Below, one piece after another: positions 10,371 to 18,492 of a stretch of 64,000 nt of DNA. Each line of letters begins with the position of its first letter. Within the stretch, counting starts at the first letter, position 1. The notes below the pieces were generated by a model. That model made no database searches and was not told the origin of the DNA. It saw nothing but the letters and a program-made list of their open reading frames with translations. Made by a program: the position numbers and the translations under genes. The DNA is from Streptomyces melanogenes (GTDB lineage Bacteria; Actinomycetota; Actinomycetes; Streptomycetales; Streptomycetaceae). The stretch is taken from NCBI RefSeq assembly GCF_014649795.1, contig NZ_BMTS01000001.1:62001-126000 (forward strand). The letters are read 5' to 3'.

Positions 10371-10406
10371 GACGTGTGCCCCCTGTTCCGGCAGGGGGCA
10401 CACGTC
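10371..10406 (+). terminator. Strong hairpin terminator of the 56-aa peptide gene
   Basis: A perfect 15-bp stem (10371-10385 with 10392-10406, core CGTGTGCCCCCTG) with the loop TTCCGG lies 12 bases after the peptide stop. The T-tract is poor (GTTCC), as usual in streptomycetes. Confidence 0.85.
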
Positions 10407-10526
10407 GTTCCGGCGCGCCGCGAGTGGTGCGGCCCGGCCACACGTATGCCGGTCGTCCGCTTGCGGGACCGGCCGACATCCGGCAGACAATAAGGGATAA
10501 CTCGGGGCAAAAGGTGGGAGATTTGC

Positions 10527-11744
10527 GTGCGCCCGATCCCGCGCCGGTTCACCCTGGCGGCAGCCGTCATGTCCATCGGAGTGCTCGTCGCGGCCTGTGG
10601 CAGCGACAGCGGCGGCAACAGCGCCTCCGATCAGAAGGAGCTGTTCCTGCAGCCCGTCGCGGCGTCCGGCCCCGACCCCTTCACGGAGTCGACGGCCAAG
10701 GCCGCCAAGCCGCTCACGCCCTCCCAGCCGCCGCCGAACGCCCCCAGCAGCCCCACGGCGACCGTGCAGGCCATCCGTGCCGTCTCGGGCTCCACTCCCG
10801 GCCTCTACGGCGGCACCCAGTCGGTGGCCAGCTGCGACGTGGAGCAGCAGATCCGCTTCCTCAACGCCGACCGGGTCAAGGCGCGCGCGTTCTCGGAGAC
10901 CGCCGGGATCAACCCCGACGACCTCCCGTCGTTCCTGCGCGGGCTGACCCCCGTGGTGCTGCGGGCCGACACCCGGGTCACCAACCACGGCTTCAAGGAC
11001 GGCCACGCCACGGCCTTCCAGTCCGTGCTCCAGGCCGGCACCGCCGTCATGGTCGACGACCACGGCACCCCGCGCGTGCGCTGCGCCTGCGGCAACCCGC
11101 TCAAGCCCCCCGTCGCCACCCGGGGCGCCGCCTCGCGCGGCCAGTCCTGGCCCGGCTACCAGCCGCAGCGGACCGTCGTCATCAACCGCACCACCACGGT
11201 CATCAACAGCCTGATCATCGTGAACGTCATCAACAACACCTGGATCGAGCGGCCCACCGGCGACCACGGCATGCACGACCGCGAGCGCCCCGACATCCAG
11301 ATCGACCCGACCGCGCCGGTGGTCACCGACTCGCCGTCCACGTCGGTGAGTCCGGACCAGTCCAGCCCCGCCGTCTCGCCGAGCGAGTCCACGCCGTCCA
11401 CGTCCAGCACCTCCCCGAGCGGCACCAACTGCCCGAGCACGACCCCGACGGTCACCGTGACGCAGTCGCCCCCGTCGGTGCCGCCGGGCGGCACCACGCC
11501 GAGCGCGCCCACCACCTCGGGCTGCCCGACGGCCACCGTCACCGTCAGTCCCAAGCTGACGTCGAAGCCGCCGTCGCTCCCGGTCACGCCGAGCCAGCAG
11601 ATCGTGCCGACCCCGTCCACCGAGCTGCCCACCCTGCCGTCCGAGCCGCCGCCGGTCTTCCCGCCCGAGTCGTCGGGCGGCCAGTTGCCGTCCGGCACCT
11701 CCGACTTCGACACCGAGCCGCCGCTGGACGCCAGACTCTCCTGA
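10527..11744 (+). CDS. Secreted lipoprotein, DUF6777-like
   Basis: A 405-aa protein with GTG start preceded by GGTGGGAG. The signal peptide ends in the lipobox VAAC-G (Cys about residue 24), so it should be lipid-anchored outside the membrane. A conserved globular part (about residues 85-250) starts at STPGLYGGT and includes CDVEQQIRFLNAD, LRGLTPVVLRADTRVTNHGF and RCACGNPLKPP, which I recall as the DUF6777 pattern. The C-terminal about 150 residues are Ser/Thr/Pro-rich low complexity, probably a flexible wall-spanning stalk. It lies 36 bp upstream of a PP2C-type phosphatase gene on the same strand; a sensing role for the pair is inference only. Confidence 0.8.
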   Translation: MRPIPRRFTLAAAVMSIGVLVAACGSDSGGNSASDQKELFLQPVAASGPDPFTESTAKAAKPLTPSQPPPNAPSSPTATVQAIRAVSGSTPGLYGGTQSVASCDVEQQIRFLNADRVKARAFSETAGINPDDLPSFLRGLTPVVLRADTRVTNHGFKDGHATAFQSVLQAGTAVMVDDHGTPRVRCACGNPLKPPVATRGAASRGQSWPGYQPQRTVVINRTTTVINSLIIVNVINNTWIERPTGDHGMHDRERPDIQIDPTAPVVTDSPSTSVSPDQSSPAVSPSESTPSTSSTSPSGTNCPSTTPTVTVTQSPPSVPPGGTTPSAPTTSGCPTATVTVSPKLTSKPPSLPVTPSQQIVPTPSTELPTLPSEPPPVFPPESSGGQLPSGTSDFDTEPPLDARLS

Positions 11745-11780
11745 CGGACGCCCCCGATCGGACCGAGGATCGGAGTGACG

Positions 11781-13820
11781 ATGGACGACTGGCCCGCGCC
11801 CCCGAGTCTCGGCCTCGCCCTCAACCGCATGGGCACCTTCGACTGGGACCTCATCAGCGGGCAGCTGCACATGGACCGCTCCGCGCTGGCCGTCTTCGAC
11901 ATGGCGCCCGAGGAGTACGACGGCCGGCCCGAGACCCTGGGCAGCCGGGTGACCCCGGCCGAGGGGACCCGGCTCGACGCCCTGGTCTCCCAGGCGCTGA
12001 AGAACGGCAGCGTCCACTACGGCGCCTACTTCCGCGTCCGGCTGCGCGACGGCTCCGCGCGCTGGACGCACACCCAGGGGTACGTGGAACGGGACGCCAC
12101 CGGCCGTCCGCAGCGCATCATCGGCGTGGTCCGGGACGCCACCCAGGAGCTCACCGAGTACTCCGACCGCCCCGCCGCCGACGACGAGGACCAGCGCCGC
12201 AGTACGAGCGTGGTGGACAGCACCACGGCCGCCCTGGCGCACGCCCGTACCGTCCAGGACGTCATCGACGTGCTCAAGGGCTCGCACGGCCTGGAACACC
12301 TGGGCGCCACCAGCCTGGTGATGGGGCTCCTCGAAGCGGGCCGGATCCATCTGGTGGCCGAGGGCCCCGAGGGCAGCTTCGTGCCCGGTACCCGCTGGAC
12401 CCGGGTCGACGAGCAGTACCCGATGAGCGAGGTCGTCCGCACGCTCGCGCCCCGGTTCATCCAGACCGCCGACGACTTCGCCCGCTCCTACCCCCGCCTG
12501 TGGCCGCACATCAGCGGCCTCGGCATCACCGCCGCCGCCTATCTCCCGCTGATCGCCCAGGCCCGCCCGATCGGCGCCCTCGGCCTGCTCTACAGCGACA
12601 AGACCGGGTTCACCGCCGACGAGCGCAACCTTCTGGTGGCGCTGGGCAGTTCCATCGCCCAGAGCCTCCAGCGGGCCGTGCTCTACGAGCAGGAGCACGA
12701 CCTCGCCGAGGGGCTCCAGCAGGCCATGCTGCCGCGCCGCATCCCCGAGGTGCCCGGCGCCCAGATCGCGGTGCGCTACCGCTCGGCCCGGCTCGGCCGG
12801 GACATCGGTGGCGACTGGTACGACGTCATCCCGCTGCCCGGCGGCCGCGTCGGCGCGGTCATCGGCGACGTCCAGGGCCACGACACGCACGCCGCCGCCG
12901 TCATGGGCCAGCTGCGGATCGTGCTGCGCGCCTACGCCGCCGAGGGGCACACCCCGGCCACCGTGATGGCCCGCGCCTCGGTGTTCCTGCACGAGTTGGA
13001 CACCGACCGCTTCGCCACCTGCACCTACGCCGAGGCCGACCTGTCGACCGGGGTCGTCCAGCTGGTGCGGGCCGGACACGTCGACCCGCTGCTGCGGTAC
13101 TCCGACGGCAGCTGTCGCAGACTGCCGGTCGAGGGCGGCCTCCCGCTGGGCCTGTCCGCCGAGTTCGGGCGGCTCGAATACCCGGTCACCACCGTCGAGC
13201 TGGACCCCGGCCAGACCCTGCTGCTCTACACCGACGGCCTGGTCGAGCAGCCAGGCGCCGACCTCGACGACGGGATGCAGCTGCTCGCCGCGCTCGTACG
13301 GTCGGGGCCCGGCGACCTCCAGGAACTCGCCGACCGGCTGTGCGACGTGGTCGACGACCGGGCGGGCGACGACGACGTGGCGCTGCTGCTCCTGCGCCGG
13401 CGCGCCCTGGAGGCCCCGCAGAGCGGCGGCCGGCTCCAGCAGCACGTGGCGCAGAACGACCCGGAGGCGCTGAGCTCCTCGCGCCATATGATCCGGGCCG
13501 CCGTGCGGGCGTGGGGCGCCCGGGAGCGGGCCGACGAGATCGAGCTCGCCGCCGACGAGCTGATCACCAACGCGCTGATGCACACCGACGGCGGCGCCAT
13601 CGTGACCGTACGGGTGCTCGCCGGGCCCGAGCGGCGGATGCGCGTCGAGGTCGAGGACCGCTCCAGCGCCCTGCCGCGCCGCCGCGAGGCGGGTGACTCC
13701 GGGGTGTCGGGGCGCGGCCTGATGCTGGTGGACCGGCTCGCGGACGTGTGGGGCGTGGAGTCGAGGGGCAGCGGCAAATGCGTGTGGTGCGAGTTCATCG
13801 TCCCCGAGCGCGCTACTTGA
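11781..13820 (+). CDS. PAS-GAF-PP2C (SpoIIE-type) phosphatase with C-terminal HATPase domain
   Basis: A 679-aa signalling protein from ATG 11781 (CGGAG just upstream; GTG 11775 is a 2-residue-longer alternative). Order: PAS (about residues 10-115), GAF (about 135-300), RsbU/SpoIIE PP2C phosphatase (about 315-530, with metal-binding IGGDWYD, GDVQGHD and GDDDVALL), then an RsbW-like ATPase domain (about 550-675) with N-box ELAADELITNALMH and G-box SGRGLML. Such proteins both dephosphorylate anti-anti-sigma factors and phosphorylate partners, tuning sigma-factor availability in response to the sensor domains. It follows the DUF6777 lipoprotein and is soluble (no membrane segment). Confidence 0.93.
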   Translation: MDDWPAPPSLGLALNRMGTFDWDLISGQLHMDRSALAVFDMAPEEYDGRPETLGSRVTPAEGTRLDALVSQALKNGSVHYGAYFRVRLRDGSARWTHTQGYVERDATGRPQRIIGVVRDATQELTEYSDRPAADDEDQRRSTSVVDSTTAALAHARTVQDVIDVLKGSHGLEHLGATSLVMGLLEAGRIHLVAEGPEGSFVPGTRWTRVDEQYPMSEVVRTLAPRFIQTADDFARSYPRLWPHISGLGITAAAYLPLIAQARPIGALGLLYSDKTGFTADERNLLVALGSSIAQSLQRAVLYEQEHDLAEGLQQAMLPRRIPEVPGAQIAVRYRSARLGRDIGGDWYDVIPLPGGRVGAVIGDVQGHDTHAAAVMGQLRIVLRAYAAEGHTPATVMARASVFLHELDTDRFATCTYAEADLSTGVVQLVRAGHVDPLLRYSDGSCRRLPVEGGLPLGLSAEFGRLEYPVTTVELDPGQTLLLYTDGLVEQPGADLDDGMQLLAALVRSGPGDLQELADRLCDVVDDRAGDDDVALLLLRRRALEAPQSGGRLQQHVAQNDPEALSSSRHMIRAAVRAWGARERADEIELAADELITNALMHTDGGAIVTVRVLAGPERRMRVEVEDRSSALPRRREAGDSGVSGRGLMLVDRLADVWGVESRGSGKCVWCEFIVPERAT

Positions 13821-13858
13821 CAGTAACTATCCGTAATCTGATCCTACTTGACCGTAAC
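13813..13858. promoter_or_regulatory. Two 15-bp direct repeats upstream of the WS/DGAT gene
   Basis: CTACTTGACAGTAAC (13813-13827) and CTACTTGACCGTAAC (13844-13858) differ at one base and are offset by 31 bp, about three helical turns. Each contains a TTGAC -35-like core. The first copy overlaps the stop codon of the phosphatase gene. They could be activator or repressor sites, or tandem promoter elements, for the acyltransferase-glycosylase pair. Confidence 0.5.
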
Positions 13859-13938
13859 CGAACGTTGACGCTTGACTGCTGAACTCGTGCGGTCGGCGGT
13901 GTCGCCGGCTGCCCGCCCGCGACTGACACGAGGCCCCC

Positions 13939-15273
13939 TTGAGCAGTGAGCTTCTGGCCCCTCTCGACCTGGCGTTCTGGCACCTCGAATCGGCCGAGCA
14001 CCCGATGCACCTGGGGGCGCTCGCGGTCTTCGACGCCCGCCCGGGCTGCGACGGCGAGCGGATCGCGGACCTGCTCGCCGAACGGGCCGCCGCGGTGCGG
14101 CGCCTGCGGATGCGGGTGCGCGGCGTCTGGCTGCCGGTCGGCGGCGCCGCCTGGGTCGCGCACCAGGAGTTCGACGTACGCCGCCATGTCGGCCTGGTCC
14201 GGCTGCCCGGCGACGACTTCGCCGCCGAGGCCGCCCGCGTGGCCGCCGAGCTGATGGAGAGCCCCCTCGAACGCGGTCTGCCGCCCTGGCGGATGTACGT
14301 CCTGACCGGCCGCGACGACGGGCGTACGGGAGCGCCCTTCGCGGTCCTGGTCAAGCTGCACCACGCCCTGGCCGACGGGATGCGGGCTGTCGCCATCGGC
14401 GCGGGCATCCTCGACCAGGCGGCCGAACCGCGCACCCGGCGCGGCCGCCCCGCGCCCCCGAAGTCGTGGCTGCCGGGCCCGCGCGAGGTCGCCGGGTTCG
14501 CCCGCGAGCGGGTCGGGGAGGTGGCCAGGGCGGTCGGCATCGGCGCCTCCGTCGTCCGGGCCGGCCGCCTCGAACTCGGCACCGCCTCCGCGCTCGCCGC
14601 CGACTCCAGCGGCACCCGGCGCCTGGCCACGGCCGTGCTCGACGAGGACGAGGTAAGGCGCGTGCGCAGGGTGAGCGGCGGCACCGCCAACGACGTGCTG
14701 CTCGCGGTGGTCGCGGGCGGGCTGCGGCGCTGGCTGCTGGAGCGCGGCTCCCCGGTCCCGGACGCGCGGCCCCGCGCCCTCGTCCCGGTCTCGCGGCGCC
14801 GCCCGGGCACCCCGCCCGGCTCCGGCAACAAGCTCTCCGCGTACCTCCTGGGGCTCCCGGTCGACGAGCCGGACCCGGCGGCCCGGCTCGCCGCGGTCCG
14901 TACCGCCATGGAGCGGAACAAGGCCGCCGGGCCCGGGCGCGGTGCCGGGGCGGTCGCGCTGCTCGCGGACCGACTGCCGCCGCTGGCCCACCGGTTCGGG
15001 GCGCCGCTGGCGGGCGGCGCGGCCCGCATCCTCTTCGACGTGCTGGTCACCAGCGTGCCGCTGCCCCGCACCGGGCTGAGCCTGGGCGGCTGCCCGCTGC
15101 GGGAGATCTACCCGATGGCGCCGCTGGCGCGCGGCCAGTCCCTCGCGGTCGCCCTGTCCACGTACGGCGGCCGTATCCACGTGGGCCTGGTCGCCGACGG
15201 CAAGGCCGTCCCGGACGTCGACTGGCTGGCGCGGGCGCTGGGCGAGGAGCTCGCGGAGCTGGTTAACCTGTGA
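13939..15273 (+). CDS. Wax ester synthase/diacylglycerol acyltransferase (WS/DGAT)
   Basis: A 444-aa acyltransferase that esterifies diacylglycerol or fatty alcohols with acyl-CoA, producing storage triacylglycerol or wax esters. The catalytic motif HHALADG (HHxxxDG, about residues 138-144) is intact, and the N-terminus shows the family's PLDLAFWHLE. The PRTGLSLGG and NDVLLAVVAGGLR segments are also typical. The TTG start at 13939 has GAGG at the right distance; no ATG/GTG in frame gives a complete N-terminus. The next gene begins 3 bp after the stop, so the two are translationally linked. Confidence 0.92.
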   Translation: MSSELLAPLDLAFWHLESAEHPMHLGALAVFDARPGCDGERIADLLAERAAAVRRLRMRVRGVWLPVGGAAWVAHQEFDVRRHVGLVRLPGDDFAAEAARVAAELMESPLERGLPPWRMYVLTGRDDGRTGAPFAVLVKLHHALADGMRAVAIGAGILDQAAEPRTRRGRPAPPKSWLPGPREVAGFARERVGEVARAVGIGASVVRAGRLELGTASALAADSSGTRRLATAVLDEDEVRRVRRVSGGTANDVLLAVVAGGLRRWLLERGSPVPDARPRALVPVSRRRPGTPPGSGNKLSAYLLGLPVDEPDPAARLAAVRTAMERNKAAGPGRGAGAVALLADRLPPLAHRFGAPLAGGAARILFDVLVTSVPLPRTGLSLGGCPLREIYPMAPLARGQSLAVALSTYGGRIHVGLVADGKAVPDVDWLARALGEELAELVNL

Positions 15274-15276
15274 GGT

Positions 15277-16137
15277 ATGCCGGAATTGCCCGAAGTTGAA
15301 GCGCTCCGTGACTTCCTCGCCACGCATCTCGTCGGCCACCGGATCGCCCGCGCGCAGCCGGTCGCGATCAGCGTCCTCAAGACGTACGACCCGCCGCTGG
15401 CCGCCCTCGACGGGCGGACGGTCACGGGTGTGGGGCGGTACGGCAAGTTCCTCGACCTCGACGCCGACGGCCTCCACCTGGCGCTCCATCTGGCCCGCGC
15501 CGGCTGGCTGCGCTGGCACGACGCGCTGCCGACCGCGCCGCCGCGCCCCGGCAAGGGCCCGCTGGCGCTGCGGGTCGCGCTGGAGGGCGGGGCCGGGTTC
15601 GACCTGACCGAGGCGGGCACCCGCAAGAGCCTCGCCGCCTACCTGGTCCACGACCCGCGGGAAGTGCCCGGCATCGCCCGGCTCGGGCCCGACCCGCTCG
15701 CCCCGGACTTCGACCGCGACCGGTTCGCCGGGCTGCTCGCGGGGGAGCGGCGCCAGCTCAAGGGCGCGCTGCGCGACCAGTCGCTGATCGCCGGGATCGG
15801 CAACGCCTACAGCGACGAGATCCTCCACGTGGCACGGATGTCGCCGTTCAAGCAGGTGGACCGGCTCACCGACGACGAGATCAGCACGCTGTACGAGGCG
15901 GTCCGCGCCACCCTCACCGACGCGGTGGAGCGCTCGCGCGGGCTCGCGGCGGGCCGCCTCAAGGCGGAGAAGAAGAGCGGGATGCGGGTGCACGGCCGCA
16001 CCGGCGAGCCCTGCCCGGTCTGCGGCGACACCGTCCGCGAGGTCTCCTTCGCGGACTCCTCGCTCCAGTACTGCGCCACCTGCCAGACCGGCGGCAAGAC
16101 CCTCGCCGACCGGCGGATGTCCAAGCTGCTCAAGTAG
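15277..16137 (+). CDS. Fpg/Nei-family DNA glycosylase
   Basis: A 286-aa base-excision-repair enzyme. The mature N-terminus is PELPEVE, where Pro is the Schiff-base nucleophile and Glu the catalytic acid after Met removal. GRYGKFLDL (about residues 49-57) contains the essential beta-hairpin Lys, and IGNAYSDEIL (about 170-179) is the helix-two-turn-helix signature. The C-terminus has a zinc finger CPVC-x-CATC (about 244-266) followed by QTGGKTLADRR. It removes oxidised bases and nicks the abasic site. It is coupled (3-bp gap) to a neutral-lipid acyltransferase, an odd partnership that may only reflect shared stationary-phase expression. Confidence 0.93.
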   Translation: MPELPEVEALRDFLATHLVGHRIARAQPVAISVLKTYDPPLAALDGRTVTGVGRYGKFLDLDADGLHLALHLARAGWLRWHDALPTAPPRPGKGPLALRVALEGGAGFDLTEAGTRKSLAAYLVHDPREVPGIARLGPDPLAPDFDRDRFAGLLAGERRQLKGALRDQSLIAGIGNAYSDEILHVARMSPFKQVDRLTDDEISTLYEAVRATLTDAVERSRGLAAGRLKAEKKSGMRVHGRTGEPCPVCGDTVREVSFADSSLQYCATCQTGGKTLADRRMSKLLK

Positions 16138-16165
16138 TCCTCCCCGTACGGCGGACGGCCGCCCC

Positions 16166-16813
16166 TCAGCCCGACCTGGTCAGCGTCGCGAGCCGGGCCC
16201 CGTCCCGGGTCCGCACCTCGAAGCGGGAGATGTCGGCGGGTGCCAGCGCCGCGGCCCCCCGCATCGTCACCTGGGCCGCGTCCCGTACCGCCCAGGTCGC
16301 CACCGTGTCCTCCTCGCCGCCGCGCCCCACCGCCACCAGCGTGCACACCGCAGGTCCCCGCACCCCGCCCACGTCCAGCCCCACGTCGGTGCCGAACCCG
16401 GCGGGCGCGGCCGCCAGCGTCGCCGTCACCCCGGGCGCCGCCGCGGTCGCCGTCCAGTGCGGCGTGGCCGGGTCCGCCATCAGTTCGCGCGCAGCGAGGG
16501 GCGCGCCCGCCACCAGCGCCGCCGCGGCCACCAGCAGGCCGAGCCGCCTCCTGCGCCGCGCCCGCAGCCGGTCGCCCACCGCGCCGAGCGCCGAGTGCAG
16601 CAGGCCGGGCGACGGCGTGGCGACCGGATCCACCCCGGGCGGCGTCCAGCGGGCGTACGCGGCGAGCAGCGCCTCCACACTCCCGAGCTCCTCCAGCAGG
16701 CGCGCGCAGTGCGCGCACCCCGCCAGGTGCTCCTCGAAGCGGAAGGTTTCGGCGACACCGAGCACACCGAGCGCGTACGCCCCGACGTCCCGGTGGAGTT
16801 CCAGCGGCCTCAT
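16166..16813 (-). CDS. Zinc-finger anti-sigma factor-like membrane protein
   Basis: A 215-aa protein starting MRPLELHRDVGAYALGVL. The anti-sigma zinc motif H-x3-C-x2-C is in EEHLAGCAHC (about residues 28-37), with an upstream His in LELHRD. One transmembrane helix (LGLLVAAAALVAGAPLA, about 93-109) follows an Arg cluster, and an extracytoplasmic domain ends the protein. It would sequester an ECF sigma factor at the membrane. No sigma gene is adjacent on this strand; the nearest is at 18411-19073. The ATG at 16813 directly abuts an 8-bp hairpin and has no clear ribosome site; a TTG at 16849 is the alternative start, giving 227 aa. Confidence 0.83.
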   Translation of the reverse strand: MRPLELHRDVGAYALGVLGVAETFRFEEHLAGCAHCARLLEELGSVEALLAAYARWTPPGVDPVATPSPGLLHSALGAVGDRLRARRRRRLGLLVAAAALVAGAPLAARELMADPATPHWTATAAAPGVTATLAAAPAGFGTDVGLDVGGVRGPAVCTLVAVGRGGEEDTVATWAVRDAAQVTMRGAAALAPADISRFEVRTRDGARLATLTRSG

Positions 16814-16834
16814 GCCGTCTGGTACGCAGACGGC
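16814..16834 (-). promoter_or_regulatory. Hairpin immediately 5' of the anti-sigma start codon
   Basis: GCCGTCTG (16814-16821), loop GTACG, CAGACGGC (16827-16834): a perfect 8-bp stem touching the ATG at 16813. If that ATG is used, the hairpin occupies the ribosome-binding position and could restrain translation. If the upstream TTG is used, it lies inside the coding sequence. Confidence 0.45.
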
Positions 16835-16899
16835 GGCCCAATCACTCAAGTCACACGGGAAGGGACAGTAAGGAGTCGGCGCACCTACAATCCGACCGC

Positions 16900-17661
16900 A
16901 TGCTGCGCGTACTGGCCGTCGACGACGAAGCCCCCGCCCTGGAGGAGCTCCTTTACCTCCTGCGCTCCGATCCGCGGATCCGCAGCGCCGAGGGCGCCAC
17001 CGGGGCCACCGACGCGCTGCGCCTGATCGGGGGCGCGCTGGACGCCGGGCCCGACGACGAACAGGGTGTGGACGTCGTCTTCCTCGACATCCACATGGCG
17101 GGGCTCACCGGACTCGACATCGCCCGGCTGCTCGCCGGGTTCGCCCGGCCGCCGCTGATCGTCTTCGTCACCGCGCACGAGGGCTTCGCCGTCCAGGCCT
17201 TCGACCTGAAGGCGGTCGACTACGTCCTCAAGCCCGTCCGCAGGGAGCGGCTCGCCGAGGCGGTGCGCCGGGTGGCCGAGATGAGGGGGGAGCGCGGCCC
17301 GGCGCTCCCGGAGGTGCACGAGTCCGCGACGGCCCACATCGCCGTCGAGCTCGGCGGCGTCACCCGGTTCCTGGCCGTCGCCGACATCGCGTACGCCGAG
17401 GCGCAGGGCGACTACGCCCGGCTGCACACCGACTCCGGCAGCCATCTGGTGCGCGTGCCGCTGTCCACGCTGGAGGACCGCTGGCGCGCACACGGGTTCG
17501 TACGCGTCCACCGCAGCCATCTGGTGGCGCTCGCCAGGATCGACGAACTGCGCCTGGAGGCGGGCAGTATGACCGTCCGCATCGGCGGGGCCGAGCTCCC
17601 CGTCAGCCGCCGCCATGCGCGTACCCTCCGCGACCAGCTGCTGCGTCGCGGCGGTCGCTGA
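16900..17661 (+). CDS. LytTR-family response regulator
   Basis: A 253-aa DNA-binding response regulator. The receiver domain (residues 1-125) has the acidic pocket VDDE, the phosphoacceptor Asp in VVFLDIHMAG and the conserved Lys in YVLKPVRRERL. The LytTR DNA-binding domain (about 150-250) shows YAEAQGDYARLHT, FVRVHRSHLVAL and LPVSRRHARTLRD. LytTR regulators usually control envelope, exoprotein or virulence genes and pair with a membrane histidine kinase of the LytS/AgrC type. No kinase gene lies within this window's neighbourhood, so the regulator is an orphan here. It is divergent from the anti-sigma gene, sharing an 86-bp promoter gap. Confidence 0.93.
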   Translation: MLRVLAVDDEAPALEELLYLLRSDPRIRSAEGATGATDALRLIGGALDAGPDDEQGVDVVFLDIHMAGLTGLDIARLLAGFARPPLIVFVTAHEGFAVQAFDLKAVDYVLKPVRRERLAEAVRRVAEMRGERGPALPEVHESATAHIAVELGGVTRFLAVADIAYAEAQGDYARLHTDSGSHLVRVPLSTLEDRWRAHGFVRVHRSHLVALARIDELRLEAGSMTVRIGGAELPVSRRHARTLRDQLLRRGGR

Positions 17662-17676
17662 TGCTCCATCGCCTAC

Positions 17677-17697
17677 GTTCTGATGGTCCGTCAGAAC
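17677..17697. promoter_or_regulatory. Inverted repeat GTTCTGA-N7-TCAGAAC
   Basis: Perfect 7-bp arms flank TGGTCCG, giving an inner TGATGGTCCGTCA. It lies between two convergent 3' ends (17661 and 17691), so a weak terminator is possible. The inner core resembles TGACGAACCGTCA at 38782 and the split repeat at 26249-26280, suggesting a recurring motif. Confidence 0.45.
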
Positions 17698-18182
17698 AGA
17701 TGGATCGCCAGATGCCCGAGCGGCAGGCCGAGTTCCCACGCCGGGGTCCACACCCGCGGCTCGTCCTCGGCCTCGGCGCGCGGGTCGACCCCGCCCGGCA
17801 CCACCGCCTCCAGGTCCGCGGCCAGCAGCTCGGTCTCCTCCAGCCACCGCCACGCGTCCCGCGCCAGCGCCAGGTCGGGGCCGGACCCGGCCGCCTCCCG
17901 CTCGCGCAGGCGCTCGCGGACCCAGCCGTGCCACGGCCGCCCGGCCGCGGTCAGCGAACTCCACTCGTCGAGTCTGGCCACCACCCGCGCGCCGCCGACC
18001 GCGCCGTCCGACAGGAAGATCGTCAACGCCAAGGCGTTGCGTCCGGCCCTGAATTCGAGCGTCGTCGGCGGCATGAGATCGCCGGTGCGCAGTAATTCGT
18101 CGGCGATGTACTCCGCGTACATCCATGCCATCGGCACCAGCAGTTCGCCACCACTGGTCCCGTTCGTACCCTCCGGACGCAT
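17691..18182 (-). CDS. Conserved-looking hypothetical protein, 163 aa
   Basis: A soluble acidic protein without signal peptide or membrane helix, rich in Leu/Glu/Trp and mostly helical by appearance. It begins MRPEGTNGTSGG; an internal Met at residue 18 (MAWMYAEYIADELL) could also initiate. GAGG sits about 10 bases upstream of the first ATG. Codon bias is clearly coding on this strand. I do not recognise a domain. It lies between a LytTR regulator and a sigma/anti-sigma patch, divergent from the small zinc-finger gene, but context does not reveal a function. Confidence 0.65.
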   Translation of the reverse strand: MRPEGTNGTSGGELLVPMAWMYAEYIADELLRTGDLMPPTTLEFRAGRNALALTIFLSDGAVGGARVVARLDEWSSLTAAGRPWHGWVRERLREREAAGSGPDLALARDAWRWLEETELLAADLEAVVPGGVDPRAEAEDEPRVWTPAWELGLPLGHLAIHLF

Positions 18183-18303
18183 TCCGTCTCGCCTCTTTCA
18201 TCGACTGTCCAGGCGCTCCAGGGAGCTCCAGGGAGCATTGAACCGGGGGAGCGTGCCCGCCGTGGCCAGAAGGGCAGGATCCGTCGTCCCACACGAGGTG
18301 CCC

Positions 18304-18492
18304 ATGCATGTGCGGCAGTCGCTCGGCGCTTACGTCCTGGGCGCCCTCGCGCCGGACGAGGACCGCCGGGTCGCCGGTCATCTGCGCACCTGCCCGGGCT
18401 GCCGCGCGGCCTACCTGGAGGTCGCGGAGGCGCCCTCGATGCTTGCCCTGCTCTCCGAGGAGGACCTGGCGGACGGGCCGCCGGACGAGTAG
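18304..18492 (+). CDS. 62-aa zinc-finger (anti-sigma-like) micro-protein
   Basis: GAGGTG lies 4 bases before ATG 18304. The protein is essentially only the anti-sigma zinc-binding module: VLGALAPDEDRRVAGHLRTCPGC (about residues 12-34) gives H-x3-C-x2-C, followed by a short acidic helix and a stop. Full-length relatives continue with a membrane helix and an outer domain. Its last 82 bp are antisense to the 3' end of the ECF sigma gene, whose product is its plausible target. It may be a soluble mini anti-sigma factor or a truncated remnant; the intact ribosome site and coding bias favour a functional gene. Confidence 0.65.
   Translation: MHVRQSLGAYVLGALAPDEDRRVAGHLRTCPGCRAAYLEVAEAPSMLALLSEEDLADGPPDE

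Noticed and set aside
10164..13583. A 1139-aa minus-strand open frame opposite the DUF6777 and phosphatase genes
   Set aside because: No motifs; it is a shadow of two well-supported plus-strand genes.
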